Positions 19,732 through 27,042 of a stretch of 64,000 nucleotides of DNA are shown here, in pieces; positions within the stretch are counted from its first letter, which is position 1; every line of letters starts with the position of its first letter. A program made the translations under genes and the position numbers. The notes beneath the pieces were generated by a model. The model saw nothing but the letters and a program-made list of their open reading frames with translations, did not search any database and was not told the DNA's origin. The stretch is from Streptomyces ficellus (GTDB lineage: Bacteria; Actinomycetota; Actinomycetes; Streptomycetales; Streptomycetaceae), in assembly GCF_030406405.1 (NCBI RefSeq), contig NZ_JAUEPL010000013.1:1-64000 (forward strand). Direction: 5' to 3'.

Positions 19732-20931
19732 GTGACCGTGACCATGAACCTCCGGGCGCGCCTGCACGGCGTGCCCATAGCCGCCGCGGCGGCGACCTGC
19801 CTGCTGTCCTTCGTGGCGTTCTGGGCGGCGCAGCGGGCCGCCAACGTCACCATGCTGGACCTCTCCGTCTACCGCGCGGAGGGGGAGACCGTACTGGCCG
19901 GGGGCGATCTCTATGCGATGCGCGCCACGTCGGCGAACCTGCCGACGACGTATCCGCCGTTCGCCGCACTGCTGTTCACGCCGCTGACACTGGTGGGCGT
20001 CCCGGAGATGCGGACCCTGGCCACGGCCGGGAACCTGCTCCTTGTGCTGGCTCTGGTGCACCTCTCGCTGCGCCTGGTCGGCCGTGACCGGCCCGGGGCG
20101 GCCCTGTGGGTGGCCGCGGTCCTGGTCTGGTGCGAGCCGGTGTGGACGACACTGCGGTACGGCCAGATCAACCTGCTGATCGCGGTGGCGGTGCTGTGGG
20201 ATCTGACACGGCGGGAGGACAACCGGTGGGCCGGGGTGGGGATCGGGCTGGCGACGGCGGTGAAGCTGACGCCGGGGCTGTTCGTCGTGCTGCTGCTGAT
20301 CGTGGGGGTGGCACGCGCGCGTGCGTACGGATGGAACGCGTGGCTGCGGCAGGCGGTCACAGCCACCGGGGTGTTCCTCACCGTGACCGTGGCGTCCGCC
20401 GTCGTCCTGCCGTACGACTCGCGCCGCTTCTGGACCGAGATGATCTTCGAGACCAGCCGGGTCGGGCGCAAGGAGGAGACCGCGAACCAGTCGCTGAACG
20501 GGGTGCTGGCCCGGCTGCTGCACACCACCGATCCGGGTGTCTGGTGGGTGCTCGCGGCCGCCGTGGTGGCAGTGGCGGGGATGACGGTCGCGGTGCTGGC
20601 GGCGCTGCGCGACGACCTGCCGGTGGCCGTGGTGGCGTGCGCGACGACGGCGCTGCTGGTGAGCCCCATCTCCTGGTCGCACCACTGGGTGTGGTGCGTA
20701 CCGATGCTGATTCTGCTGGCGACCCGGGTGGGGCCGGTCTGGACCGCCGGTACGGCTCTGGTCTTCGGCTCGTTCGCCTTGTGGTGGGTGCCTCACGCCC
20801 CGGCCCCGGTCCGTCTCGAACTCGACCAGAACGGCTGGCAGATGCTGCTGTCGGGGCTCTACACCCTGGTCGGGCTCGGCCTGTTGGCGGGCGCCGGGGT
20901 CAAGCTGTGGCGAACGAGTAGAACCGCTTGA
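19732..20931 (+). CDS. GT87 family (DUF2029) membrane mannosyltransferase-like protein
   Basis: A 399-residue polytopic protein with about ten hydrophobic helices. GT87 features are an acidic first-loop segment (MLDLSVYRAEGETVLAGGDLYA), LPTTYPPFAALLFTPL, RYGQINLLIAVAVLWDL and GVGIGLATAVKLTPGLFV. Relatives in actinobacteria transfer mannose or arabinose from polyprenyl-phosphate donors to lipoglycans outside the membrane; the acceptor here is unknown. GTG 19732 is preferred because a TAGCGT -10-like box ends eight bases upstream, which suggests a leaderless transcript. ATG 19744 is the alternative. Its 3' end overlaps the oppositely oriented zinc-ribbon gene by 32 bases. Confidence 0.85.
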   Translation: MTVTMNLRARLHGVPIAAAAATCLLSFVAFWAAQRAANVTMLDLSVYRAEGETVLAGGDLYAMRATSANLPTTYPPFAALLFTPLTLVGVPEMRTLATAGNLLLVLALVHLSLRLVGRDRPGAALWVAAVLVWCEPVWTTLRYGQINLLIAVAVLWDLTRREDNRWAGVGIGLATAVKLTPGLFVVLLLIVGVARARAYGWNAWLRQAVTATGVFLTVTVASAVVLPYDSRRFWTEMIFETSRVGRKEETANQSLNGVLARLLHTTDPGVWWVLAAAVVAVAGMTVAVLAALRDDLPVAVVACATTALLVSPISWSHHWVWCVPMLILLATRVGPVWTAGTALVFGSFALWWVPHAPAPVRLELDQNGWQMLLSGLYTLVGLGLLAGAGVKLWRTSRTA

Positions 20932-21133
20932 GGGTGCAGTGCTCGTCGAGCAGGCGCCCGTAGATGGGCTCCCCTTCGAGTTCCCGGTAGGTCTCGATGG
21001 GGTCGCCTTTTATGATCAGCGCTCGCGCGCACTCCTCGCACCAGTACTGGTACTCGGGGTTGACCGGATCCATGTCGCGGACGATGGGCGTGCCGCTGCC
21101 GCACCAGTCGCATTTCCGCCTGTGTGCGCCCAT
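20900..21133 (-). CDS. Small zinc-ribbon-like protein, unknown function
   Basis: A 77-residue protein from ATG 21133; a GTG three bases earlier is possible. CDWCGSG near residue 8 and CEEC near residue 32 form two CxxC knuckles. The rest is charged, ends DEHCTLKRFYSFATA and contains a third lone Cys. It could bind Zn and RNA, DNA or protein. It starts within a few bases of the stop of the other miniprotein (TGAGTGATG), so they are coupled. Its end overlaps the convergent GT87 gene. Family not recognised. Confidence 0.72.
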   Translation of the reverse strand: MGAHRRKCDWCGSGTPIVRDMDPVNPEYQYWCEECARALIIKGDPIETYRELEGEPIYGRLLDEHCTLKRFYSFATA

Positions 21134-21136
21134 CAC

Positions 21137-21301
21137 TCAGCTCCAGCTGTGGCCGCAGGCCGTGCACACATAGGACACTCCGCCATTGTCACCGAGCACT
21201 TGGGCGATGTGGGACGAGCCGCAGGAGGGGCAGTTGAGTCCGGCGCGCGCCCGTTGCGCGGCGAACGGATCAGGAGCCTTCTCGAAATCGCTGGCGGCCA
21301 T
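21137..21301 (-). CDS. 54-residue zinc-ribbon miniprotein
   Basis: The frame ATG 21301 to TGA 21137 reads MAASDFEKAPDPFAAQRARA, followed by a CPSCGSSH knuckle, a short beta hairpin and YVCTACGHSWS. It is a minimal zinc ribbon of the kind found in transcription and translation factors. GGGAGGGAG lies about ten bases upstream, a very strong ribosome site. It is translated just ahead of the 77-residue protein. An overlapping longer frame (to 21357) is out of phase and lacks any motif. Confidence 0.82.
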   Translation of the reverse strand: MAASDFEKAPDPFAAQRARAGLNCPSCGSSHIAQVLGDNGGVSYVCTACGHSWS

Positions 21302-21440
21302 CGCGCACTCCCTCCCGTCCGGACCGTCGTCCCCCTCCGGCCGTCCGATTCTGCCATGGCCTCGCGACAGGGTCAGCGAGCCCGGCGTACCAGCCCCGGC
21401 GCATTGGGACGGCTGAGGAAGAGTGTGCCAAAAGTCCCGA

Positions 21441-21486
21441 GCCGATCAGCCGGCCGAGCCGGGGCCGATCAGCCGGCCGAGCCGGG
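21441..21486. repeat. 23-bp direct repeat, two copies
   Basis: GCCGATCAGCCGGCCGAGCC is repeated head to tail in the otherwise empty stretch (21302-21546) between the zinc-ribbon genes and the second tRNA. Confidence 0.8.
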
Positions 21487-21546
21487 GGACGGTCGCCGGC
21501 GGTCGCTCGCGGCGGCTGCGTGAGGGCAGCTGTACGTACAACGCAA

Positions 21547-21574
21547 GATCCCGCCCCCTGACGGGGACGGGATC
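21547..21574 (-). terminator. Hairpin downstream of the second tRNA-Ala
   Basis: GATCCCG (21547-21553) pairs with CGGGATC (21568-21574), with an inner CCCC/GGGG extension. It lies just beyond the tRNA 3' end. Confidence 0.7.
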
Positions 21575-21583
21575 CGGTGATTG

Positions 21584-21656
21584 TGGAGCTAAGGAGAATT
21601 GAACTCCTGACCTCCTGCATGCCATGCAGGCGCTCTACCAACTGAGCTATAGCCCC
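21584..21656 (-). tRNA. tRNA-Ala (anticodon GGC), second identical copy
   Basis: It is identical base for base to the copy at 19492-19564, with identity extending over 76 bp including flanks. It lies 73 bases downstream of the histidine-phosphatase stop on the same strand. CCA is not encoded. Confidence 0.97.
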
Positions 21657-21729
21657 TCGTGTTCTTGGCGCTCCGCGCTGCGAACAAGAAGAACTTTAGC
21701 CTGTGACCAGCCGGAAAGTGAAATCCGGG

Positions 21730-22383
21730 TCAGTCGTCGTCGCCGAGGACCGGTTCCGGGAGCGTTCCGGCGTTGTGTTCCAGCAGCCGCCAGCCGCGCG
21801 CGCCCTCCCCGAGCACCGACCAGCAGCAGTTGGAGAGGCCGCCCAGGCCCTCCCAGTGGTGCGCCTCCAGACCGAGCAGCCGGCCGATGGTGGTGCGGAT
21901 CGTGCCGCCGTGGCTGACCACGACGAGCGTGCCGCCGTCGGGCAGCTTGTCGGCGTGGCCGAGCACCACCGGGGCGGCCCGGTCGGCCACCTCGGTCTCG
22001 AGCTCGCCACCACCGCGCCGCACCGGCTCGCCGCGCTTCCACGCGGCGTACTGCTCGCCGAACCGCCCCACGATCTCCTCGTGGGTCAGCCCCTGCCAGG
22101 CACCCGCGTACGTCTCGCGGAGCGCGGAGTCGTGGTTGACCTGGTGGCCGGTGATCGCGGCAAGCTCCGCGGCCGTGGCCGACGCGCGCTTCAGGTCGGA
22201 CGCGATGATCGCGTCCGGCTTCAGCGCGGCGAGCAGCCGGGCGGCCCGGCGCGCCTGGGCGACACCGGTGTCGGTGAGTTCGATGTCCGTGGAGCCCTGG
22301 AAACGGCGCTCCAGGTTCCACGACGTCTGGCCATGCCGCCAGAGGACGATACGGCGGCCCCTGCCGCCCTTGGTGCCGTTCAG
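21730..22383 (-). CDS. Histidine phosphatase (phosphoglycerate-mutase-like), apparent CTG start
   Basis: The reading frame is open from a stop at 22390-22392 to TGA 21730. The essential RHG motif (IVLWRHGQTSWN, then GSTDIELTDTG) lies upstream of the first in-frame GTG (22071), and no ATG, GTG or TTG precedes it. The only sensible start is CTG 22383, which overlaps the rsfS stop as CTGA after GGTGAG. This gives 217 residues with the second catalytic His in VVVSHGGTIRTTIG. The family includes cofactor-dependent mutases and broad phosphatases; in this position (after rsfS) the substrate is unknown. The CTG start is inferred from the frame; a GTGA overlap would be the expected ancestral form. Confidence 0.85.
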   Translation of the reverse strand: MNGTKGGRGRRIVLWRHGQTSWNLERRFQGSTDIELTDTGVAQARRAARLLAALKPDAIIASDLKRASATAAELAAITGHQVNHDSALRETYAGAWQGLTHEEIVGRFGEQYAAWKRGEPVRRGGGELETEVADRAAPVVLGHADKLPDGGTLVVVSHGGTIRTTIGRLLGLEAHHWEGLGGLSNCCWSVLGEGARGWRLLEHNAGTLPEPVLGDDD

Positions 22384-22835
22384 CTCAGCTCACCGTCCGA
22401 GCCGTCGACGCCGTCCGAGCCGTCGGCGCCGTGAAGCCTGGCGTGCTCCTCGGCCTTGCCACGGGTCTTCATGGCGTCCTCGGGGAGGGGCAGCTCGGGG
22501 CAGTCCTTCCACAGCCGCTCAAGGGCGTAGAAGACCCGCTCCTCGCTGTGCTGGACGTGGACGACGATGTCGACGTAGTCCAGCAGGATCCAGCGGGCGT
22601 CGCGGTCGCCCTCACGGCGCACCGGCTTGGCGCCGAGGTCCTTGTTCAGCCGCTCCTCGATCTCGTCGACGATCGACTTGACCTGGCGGTCGTTGGGCGC
22701 GGAGGCGAGCAGGAATGCGTCGGTGATCGACAGCACGTCGCTGACGTCGTAGGCGATGATGTCGTGCGCGAGCCGGTCGGCAGCCGCCTGGGCGGCGGTG
22801 GTCACGAGCTCGATGGAGCGGTCAGTGGCGGTCAC
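22380..22835 (-). CDS. rsfS: Ribosomal silencing factor RsfS
   Basis: A 151-residue protein starting VTATDRSIELVTTAAQAAADRL at GTG 22835. The core DVSDVLSITDAFLLASAPNDRQVKSIVDEIEERL and the DARWILLDYVDIVVHVQHSEERVFYALERLW segment are diagnostic of RsfS/Iojap. It binds L14 and blocks 30S-50S joining under nutrient limitation. The C-terminus carries an extra acidic GSDGVDGSDGELS tail with a small repeat. It is in an operon with nadD and the LCP gene upstream and the phosphatase downstream (4-base overlap). Confidence 0.95.
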   Translation of the reverse strand: MTATDRSIELVTTAAQAAADRLAHDIIAYDVSDVLSITDAFLLASAPNDRQVKSIVDEIEERLNKDLGAKPVRREGDRDARWILLDYVDIVVHVQHSEERVFYALERLWKDCPELPLPEDAMKTRGKAEEHARLHGADGSDGVDGSDGELS

Positions 22836-22904
22836 ATGCAGGCTTTCGTCGGCGGTCCAGAACACTCCCAGGGTCTCATGTACCGCCGACAGCCCGGCAA
22901 ACCA

Positions 22905-24623
22905 TTAGTCGACCTTGTAATCCTCGCCCAGAATGACCGTGACGTCTGCATTTGCCGCGGCCGCGCCCTGCTCCACGGCTCCATCGGGCAGCCCCAGGGT
23001 CTTGGCGACCTCCTCGGCCTTCGCCTTCTGTGCCACGTCACCGTAGATGACCTGCGACGACGACGCGGTGTCCGCCGTACCACCGTCGACGACGGCGTAA
23101 CCGCCGTTGACCAGGACGATGCGCGCGGCCTCGGTGGCGTCCTCCTGGCCGGAGGCGTTCTTGATGCCGACGCGTACGGCCGCGCCCTGCTCGGGTGCGG
23201 TGACCGAGCCGCCGAGGATGTCCTTGACCACACTGCCGGTGGCCTGCTCACTGAGCGTGCCGTCCTGCTGTACGGGCAGCAGCACCGTCTTGTAGGCCCC
23301 GACCTTGGCGTGCTCGGCGAGCTTGGCGAGGGAGGCGCCCAGGTCCTTCTCCGGCAGCGACGGGTCGAGGATCTGGGCCAGGGTCTGCACCGTGACGGTC
23401 GCCGCCTGAGGGTCGTCCGACATCTTCCGCAGCACGCCGTACATGACCTGCCCGAACCGCTCCAGCTGCTCGGTCTCCGCCTCGCCGGAGCCGCGGTGGG
23501 TGGCGTACGCGACCGCCATGCGCCCGTCCAGGGTCTGGTTGTCGCCCTTGAGCACGAGGGGCGGCTCGCCCTTCTTGGCGCCGGGCACCTCGGTGTCGGT
23601 GGTGATGTCGATGCCGCCGACCAGCTCGACCAGGTTCTCCAGGTACGGGGTGTCGAGCCGCCACGTACCGGTGATCCTGGTGCCGAGCAGGGTGCCGATG
23701 GCTTCGCGGGTGCCGGTGGAGCCGTCGTCGTCCACGGACTTGGCGAGCGTGGTGGTGGTGCCGTCGTCGTTGCTGACGGAGAGGGCGTTGGGCAGCAGGA
23801 CGGTGGTGCCCTGCTTGGTGGTGGCGTTGTTGACCAGGAGCGCTGTGGACGTCTCCTTGTTGTTGGTGTTGTGCAGGTGCAGGACGATCACGTCCCGCTT
23901 CTGCGGGCCGCTCGCCGTGCCGCCCTGCGCGGTCCTCGTCTCGGAGAGGCCGGGCAGCTTGCCCGCGGCCCACAGGTAACCCACGCCGCCGATGAGGGCG
24001 ACGGCGAGGACCACGACGAGCGCGACGACCCGGTTGCGGCCGCGCCGCTTGGCCTCCTCACGGCGCTCGGAGCGGCTCTCGGTGAACTTGAGCCAGTCGA
24101 TGACGTCTTCGGAGTCCTCATCCGGGTCCTCGACGAAGGAGAACTGCTCGGTGCGGTACTCGCGCTCCGGCCCTTGCTCCTGCCCCTGCCCCGGCTCCGG
24201 CGAGGGCGTGGGCGCGGGGCGGCGCTGCCCGGGCACGGCGACGGCCGGAACGGGCTCGGGCTCCGGCTCACGTACGGGCGCGGGCGCGGCCTGGGGGGCG
24301 GCCGTCCACTGCTGGGCGGTTTCGTACCCGGCGGAGTGACCCTCGTACCCGTACCCCTGACCCTGCTGGGTGTACGGGTCGTACTGCTGCCCCTGGGCGT
24401 ACTGGTCGTAGCCGTAGCCGGACTGCTGCTGTGCGTACGGATCGTACTGAGGGGACTGCTGGGGCTGTGGGGACTGATGGGTGTCGTGGTGCTGCTGCGG
24501 CTGGTGCGGCTGGTGCGGCTGGTGCGGCTGCTGCTGGTACACCGGCTGCCCGTACGCGTCGTAGCCGACGATCTGCGGCTGCGGCGGGTAGTACGGGTCG
24601 TACGGGTTCTGCTGGTCGTTCAC
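22905..24623 (-). CDS. LytR-CpsA-Psr (LCP) family protein with LytR_C domain
   Basis: A 572-residue protein from GTG 24623, with GAGAGGGG just upstream. Residues 1-160 are a Gln/Pro/Tyr-rich cytoplasmic tail with QPH repeats. A membrane helix spans about 199-219 and an LCP domain about 243-430 (VELVGGIDITTDTEVPG, LDGRMAVAYATHR). A LytR_C domain follows (VRVGIKNASGQEDATEAARIV). LCP enzymes attach wall polymers to peptidoglycan. The usual IPRD-type catalytic stretch reads LLPNALSV here and the upstream Arg/Asp are not evident, so activity may differ. By position it should correspond to S. coelicolor PdtA (SCO2578), recalled from the literature and not checked. Confidence 0.88.
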   Translation of the reverse strand: MNDQQNPYDPYYPPQPQIVGYDAYGQPVYQQQPHQPHQPHQPQQHHDTHQSPQPQQSPQYDPYAQQQSGYGYDQYAQGQQYDPYTQQGQGYGYEGHSAGYETAQQWTAAPQAAPAPVREPEPEPVPAVAVPGQRRPAPTPSPEPGQGQEQGPEREYRTEQFSFVEDPDEDSEDVIDWLKFTESRSERREEAKRRGRNRVVALVVVLAVALIGGVGYLWAAGKLPGLSETRTAQGGTASGPQKRDVIVLHLHNTNNKETSTALLVNNATTKQGTTVLLPNALSVSNDDGTTTTLAKSVDDDGSTGTREAIGTLLGTRITGTWRLDTPYLENLVELVGGIDITTDTEVPGAKKGEPPLVLKGDNQTLDGRMAVAYATHRGSGEAETEQLERFGQVMYGVLRKMSDDPQAATVTVQTLAQILDPSLPEKDLGASLAKLAEHAKVGAYKTVLLPVQQDGTLSEQATGSVVKDILGGSVTAPEQGAAVRVGIKNASGQEDATEAARIVLVNGGYAVVDGGTADTASSSQVIYGDVAQKAKAEEVAKTLGLPDGAVEQGAAAANADVTVILGEDYKVD

Positions 24624-24642
24624 CGGTGCCCCTCTCCGTGGC

Positions 24643-25260
24643 TCATTCGCCCCGGTACAACTGGCGCTTGTCGATGTAGCGCACCACACCGTCCGGCACC
24701 AGATACCAGACGGGATCGCCCTGCGCGACCCGCGCCCGGCAGTCCGACGACGAGATGGCCAGCGCCGGCACCTCGACCAGGGAGACCCCGCCCTTGGGCA
24801 GTCCGTCGTCCGACAGGTCGTGACCGGGGCGGGTCACCCCGATGAAGTGGGCGAGCGAGAAGAGCTCCTCGGCGTTGCGCCAGCCCGGCATGATCTGGGA
24901 GAGCGCGTCCGCTCCGGTGATGAAGAAGAGATCCGTGTCCTCGTTGAGGGCACGCAGTTCCCGCAAGGTGTCGATGGTGTACGTCGGTCCGCCGCGGTCG
25001 ATGTCGATGCGGCTGACCGAGAACTGCGGGTTGGACGCCGTGGCGATGACCGTCATCAAGTAACGGTCTTCGGCCGGGGAGACGTTCTTGTGGGTCTTCT
25101 GCCACGGCTGCCCGGTCGGTACGAACACCACCTCGTCGAGGCGGAACAGGGCGGCCACCTCGCTGGCGGCCACCAGGTGTCCGTGGTGGATCGGGTCGAA
25201 TGTCCCGCCCATCACGCCGAGTCGGCGCTTGCCGGAACTGGTAGGCACTTGGTCTCCCAT
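24643..25260 (-). CDS. nadD: Nicotinate-nucleotide adenylyltransferase
   Basis: A 205-residue enzyme converting nicotinate mononucleotide and ATP to deamido-NAD. The nucleotidyltransferase signature [17 protein letters not shown] lies near residue 18, [20 protein letters not shown] near 90 and the [10 protein letters not shown] motif near 170. ATG 25260 ([19 protein letters not shown]) was chosen over the open frame up to 25380, which has no family match. It is 19 bases upstream of the LCP gene, so nadD, LCP, rsfS and the phosphatase probably form one operon, as in other actinobacteria. Confidence 0.96.
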   Translation of the reverse strand: MGDQVPTSSGKRRLGVMGGTFDPIHHGHLVAASEVAALFRLDEVVFVPTGQPWQKTHKNVSPAEDRYLMTVIATASNPQFSVSRIDIDRGGPTYTIDTLRELRALNEDTDLFFITGADALSQIMPGWRNAEELFSLAHFIGVTRPGHDLSDDGLPKGGVSLVEVPALAISSSDCRARVAQGDPVWYLVPDGVVRYIDKRQLYRGE

Positions 25261-25312
25261 GCGTGCAGAGCCTACTGGCAGGGCGCCGCGGGCGGTCCCG
25301 ACGGTCGCCGGC

Positions 25313-25474
25313 TCAGCGGTCGCGGTTGAAGCGCGTGGTGATCCACAGCAGGAGGAGCAGCACGACGAGGGCGCCGCCACCGGTGATGTACGGGTTGAGG
25401 CTGGCGTGGTTGCCGCCGTGCTCGGTGCCCTGGGCGAGCGTGACGAGGCTGGCGGCGGTGCTGGGGAGGCTCAT
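25313..25474 (-). CDS. 53-residue single-span membrane protein
   Basis: ATG 25474 to TGA 25313 reads [20 protein letters not shown] and then a GGNHASLNP linker. One membrane helix ([19 protein letters not shown]) and a short basic tail RFNRDR follow. The topology is outside-N, inside-C. It lies just upstream of nadD on the same strand. I believe such miniproteins are conserved next to nadD in Streptomyces, but the function is unknown. Confidence 0.75.
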   Translation of the reverse strand: MSLPSTAASLVTLAQGTEHGGNHASLNPYITGGGALVVLLLLLWITTRFNRDR

Positions 25475-25558
25475 CTTCGGCAGGACCTATCCATCGGGTG
25501 TCGGAGCGGAGACTTCGCGGACATCGTATGCGGGCCGTCCGGGCACGCTCACGCCGAC

Positions 25559-25711
25559 TCAGTCGTTGTCGTCGGTGCCGCGGTATCCGCGCAGGAGGAA
25601 CCAGGCGAGCGCTGCCGCTCCGACGATCGAGACGACCAGCACGATCCGGAGCGTGGCGCCGGGTCCCTGCTGCTCGGAGGCGGCGGCGAGCAGCGTGGCG
25701 GTGTCTGGCAC
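25559..25711 (-). CDS. 50-residue single-span membrane protein
   Basis: GTG 25711 with an excellent GAGGAGGAC site gives VPDTATLLAAASEQQGPGA, one helix (TLRIVLVVSIVGAAALAWFLL) and a tail RGYRGTDDND. The frame continues to 25834, but that part is upstream DNA without a ribosome site. It is divergent from the M48 protease gene starting at 25833, so the 120-bp gap must hold both promoters. Confidence 0.75.
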   Translation of the reverse strand: MPDTATLLAAASEQQGPGATLRIVLVVSIVGAAALAWFLLRGYRGTDDND

Positions 25712-25832
25712 GGCGGTGTCCTCCTCGTCGTACTCCTGGTTATCCACAGCCCCCGTCACACCGTAGCCCCAGCACCTACGCTGGGGTCCGTCAGGGGGAC
25801 GAGGCAGGTCTCGTTCGAACAGGGGGCATTTC

Positions 25833-26963
25833 ATGACCGACAGCAGTCACGAGAACGTGCCGAGCAGGCAGCGCAGGCGCTTCCCGGGTATTTCCTCGCG
25901 GGCCTACGAGCACCCGGCGGACCGCTCCGCGCTGGTCGCTCTGCGCAGGCTCAGCGGCTTCGACACCGTGTTCAAGGCGCTGAGCGGGCTGCTGCCGGAG
26001 CGCAGCCTGCGGCTGCTCTTCCTCTCCGACTCGGTGCGGGTCGGCGACGCGCAGTTCGCCCACCTCAACACCATGCTGCGGGACGCCTGTTACATCCTGG
26101 ACCTGGAGAAGGTCCCGGCAATGTACGTCACGCAGGACCCCAAGCCCAACGCCATGTGCATCGGCCTCGACGAGCCGATCATCGTGGTCACCACCGGCCT
26201 GGTGGAGCTGCTGGACGAGGAGGAGATGCGGGCGGTCGTCGGCCACGAGGTGGGCCACGCCCTGTCGGGGCACGCCGTCTACCGCACGGTTCTGCTCTTC
26301 CTCACCAGCCTGGCGCTCAAGGTCGCCTGGATCCCGCTCGGGAACGTGGCGATCATGGCGATAGTGACGGCACTGCGCGAGTGGTTCCGCAAGTCGGAGC
26401 TGTCGGCGGACCGGGCGGGGCTGCTGGTCGGGCAGGACCTCCAGGCGTCGATGCGCGGGCTGATGAAGATCGCGGGCGGCAACCACCTCCACGAGATGAA
26501 CGTGGACGCGTTCCTGGAGCAGGCGGAGGAGTACGAGGCGGGGGGCGACCTGCGCGACTCGGTGCTCAAGATCCTGAACGTGCTGCCGCGCTCGCACCCG
26601 TTCACCACGGTGCGGGCCGCGGAGCTGAAGAAGTGGGCAGAGAGCCGCGACTACCAGCGGATCATGGACGGGCACTACGCGCGCCGCTCGGAGGACAAGG
26701 ACACCTCCGTCACGGACTCCTTCCGCGAGTCCGCGTCCCACTACGCCGACTCGGTGCGCACCAGCAAGGACCCGCTGATGAAGCTCGTCGGTGACATAGC
26801 GGGCGGCGCCGGGGACCTGGGCGGGAAGCTGCGCGACAGGTTCGCCGGCGGCTCGGGCGACTCGGGCGGTCCGGGCGGTCCGGGCGGTCCGGGCGGTCCG
26901 GGCGGTCCGGGCGGTCCGGGCGGTCCGGGCCGGGCGGGAAGCAACGGTCGGGGCGAGGGCTGA
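25833..26963 (+). CDS. M48 family metalloprotease
   Basis: A 376-residue protein. The zinc site HEVGHALSGH is at about 138-147 and the third ligand Glu189 is in the KSELSADRAG motif, as in the HtpX/Ste24 clan. A hydrophobic stretch at about 150-180 (LLFLTSLALKVAWIPLGNVAIMAIV) may dip into the membrane. Unlike HtpX it lacks strong N-terminal helices. The C-terminus ends in a Gly-Gly-Pro repeat (about eight units of a 9-bp DNA repeat, 26870-26930). It probably has a role in envelope protein quality control; the substrate is unknown. Single-gene unit. Confidence 0.88.
   Translation: MTDSSHENVPSRQRRRFPGISSRAYEHPADRSALVALRRLSGFDTVFKALSGLLPERSLRLLFLSDSVRVGDAQFAHLNTMLRDACYILDLEKVPAMYVTQDPKPNAMCIGLDEPIIVVTTGLVELLDEEEMRAVVGHEVGHALSGHAVYRTVLLFLTSLALKVAWIPLGNVAIMAIVTALREWFRKSELSADRAGLLVGQDLQASMRGLMKIAGGNHLHEMNVDAFLEQAEEYEAGGDLRDSVLKILNVLPRSHPFTTVRAAELKKWAESRDYQRIMDGHYARRSEDKDTSVTDSFRESASHYADSVRTSKDPLMKLVGDIAGGAGDLGGKLRDRFAGGSGDSGGPGGPGGPGGPGGPGGPGGPGRAGSNGRGEG
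26870..26930. repeat. 9-bp coding repeat (Gly-Gly-Pro)
   Basis: GGCGGTCCG or GGCGGTCCGG-type units are repeated about seven to eight times inside the end of the M48 protease gene. Confidence 0.9.
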
Positions 26964-27032
26964 GCATGCCGGGGGCCTGACCGGGGGCCTGAACCGCGGG
27001 CCGGAACCGTGGGCCGGAACCGTGGCCGAAGC
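26961..27032. repeat. 13-bp tandem repeat beginning at the protease stop codon
   Basis: Units CCGGGGGCCTGA, CCGGGGGCCTGAA, CCGCGGGCCGGAA, CCGTGGGCCGGAA and a partial fifth fill the space between the convergent stops at 26963 and 27043. Confidence 0.8.
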
Positions 27033-27042
27033 CCGGGCAACG

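Noticed and set aside
21133..21357. 74-residue frame overlapping the zinc-ribbon miniprotein
   Set aside because: Different phase, no motif; the 54-residue frame has paired CxxC and a strong ribosome site.
22431..24845. 804-residue frame on the plus strand across rsfS, the LCP gene and nadD
   Set aside because: It crosses three real minus-strand genes and has no recognisable domain.
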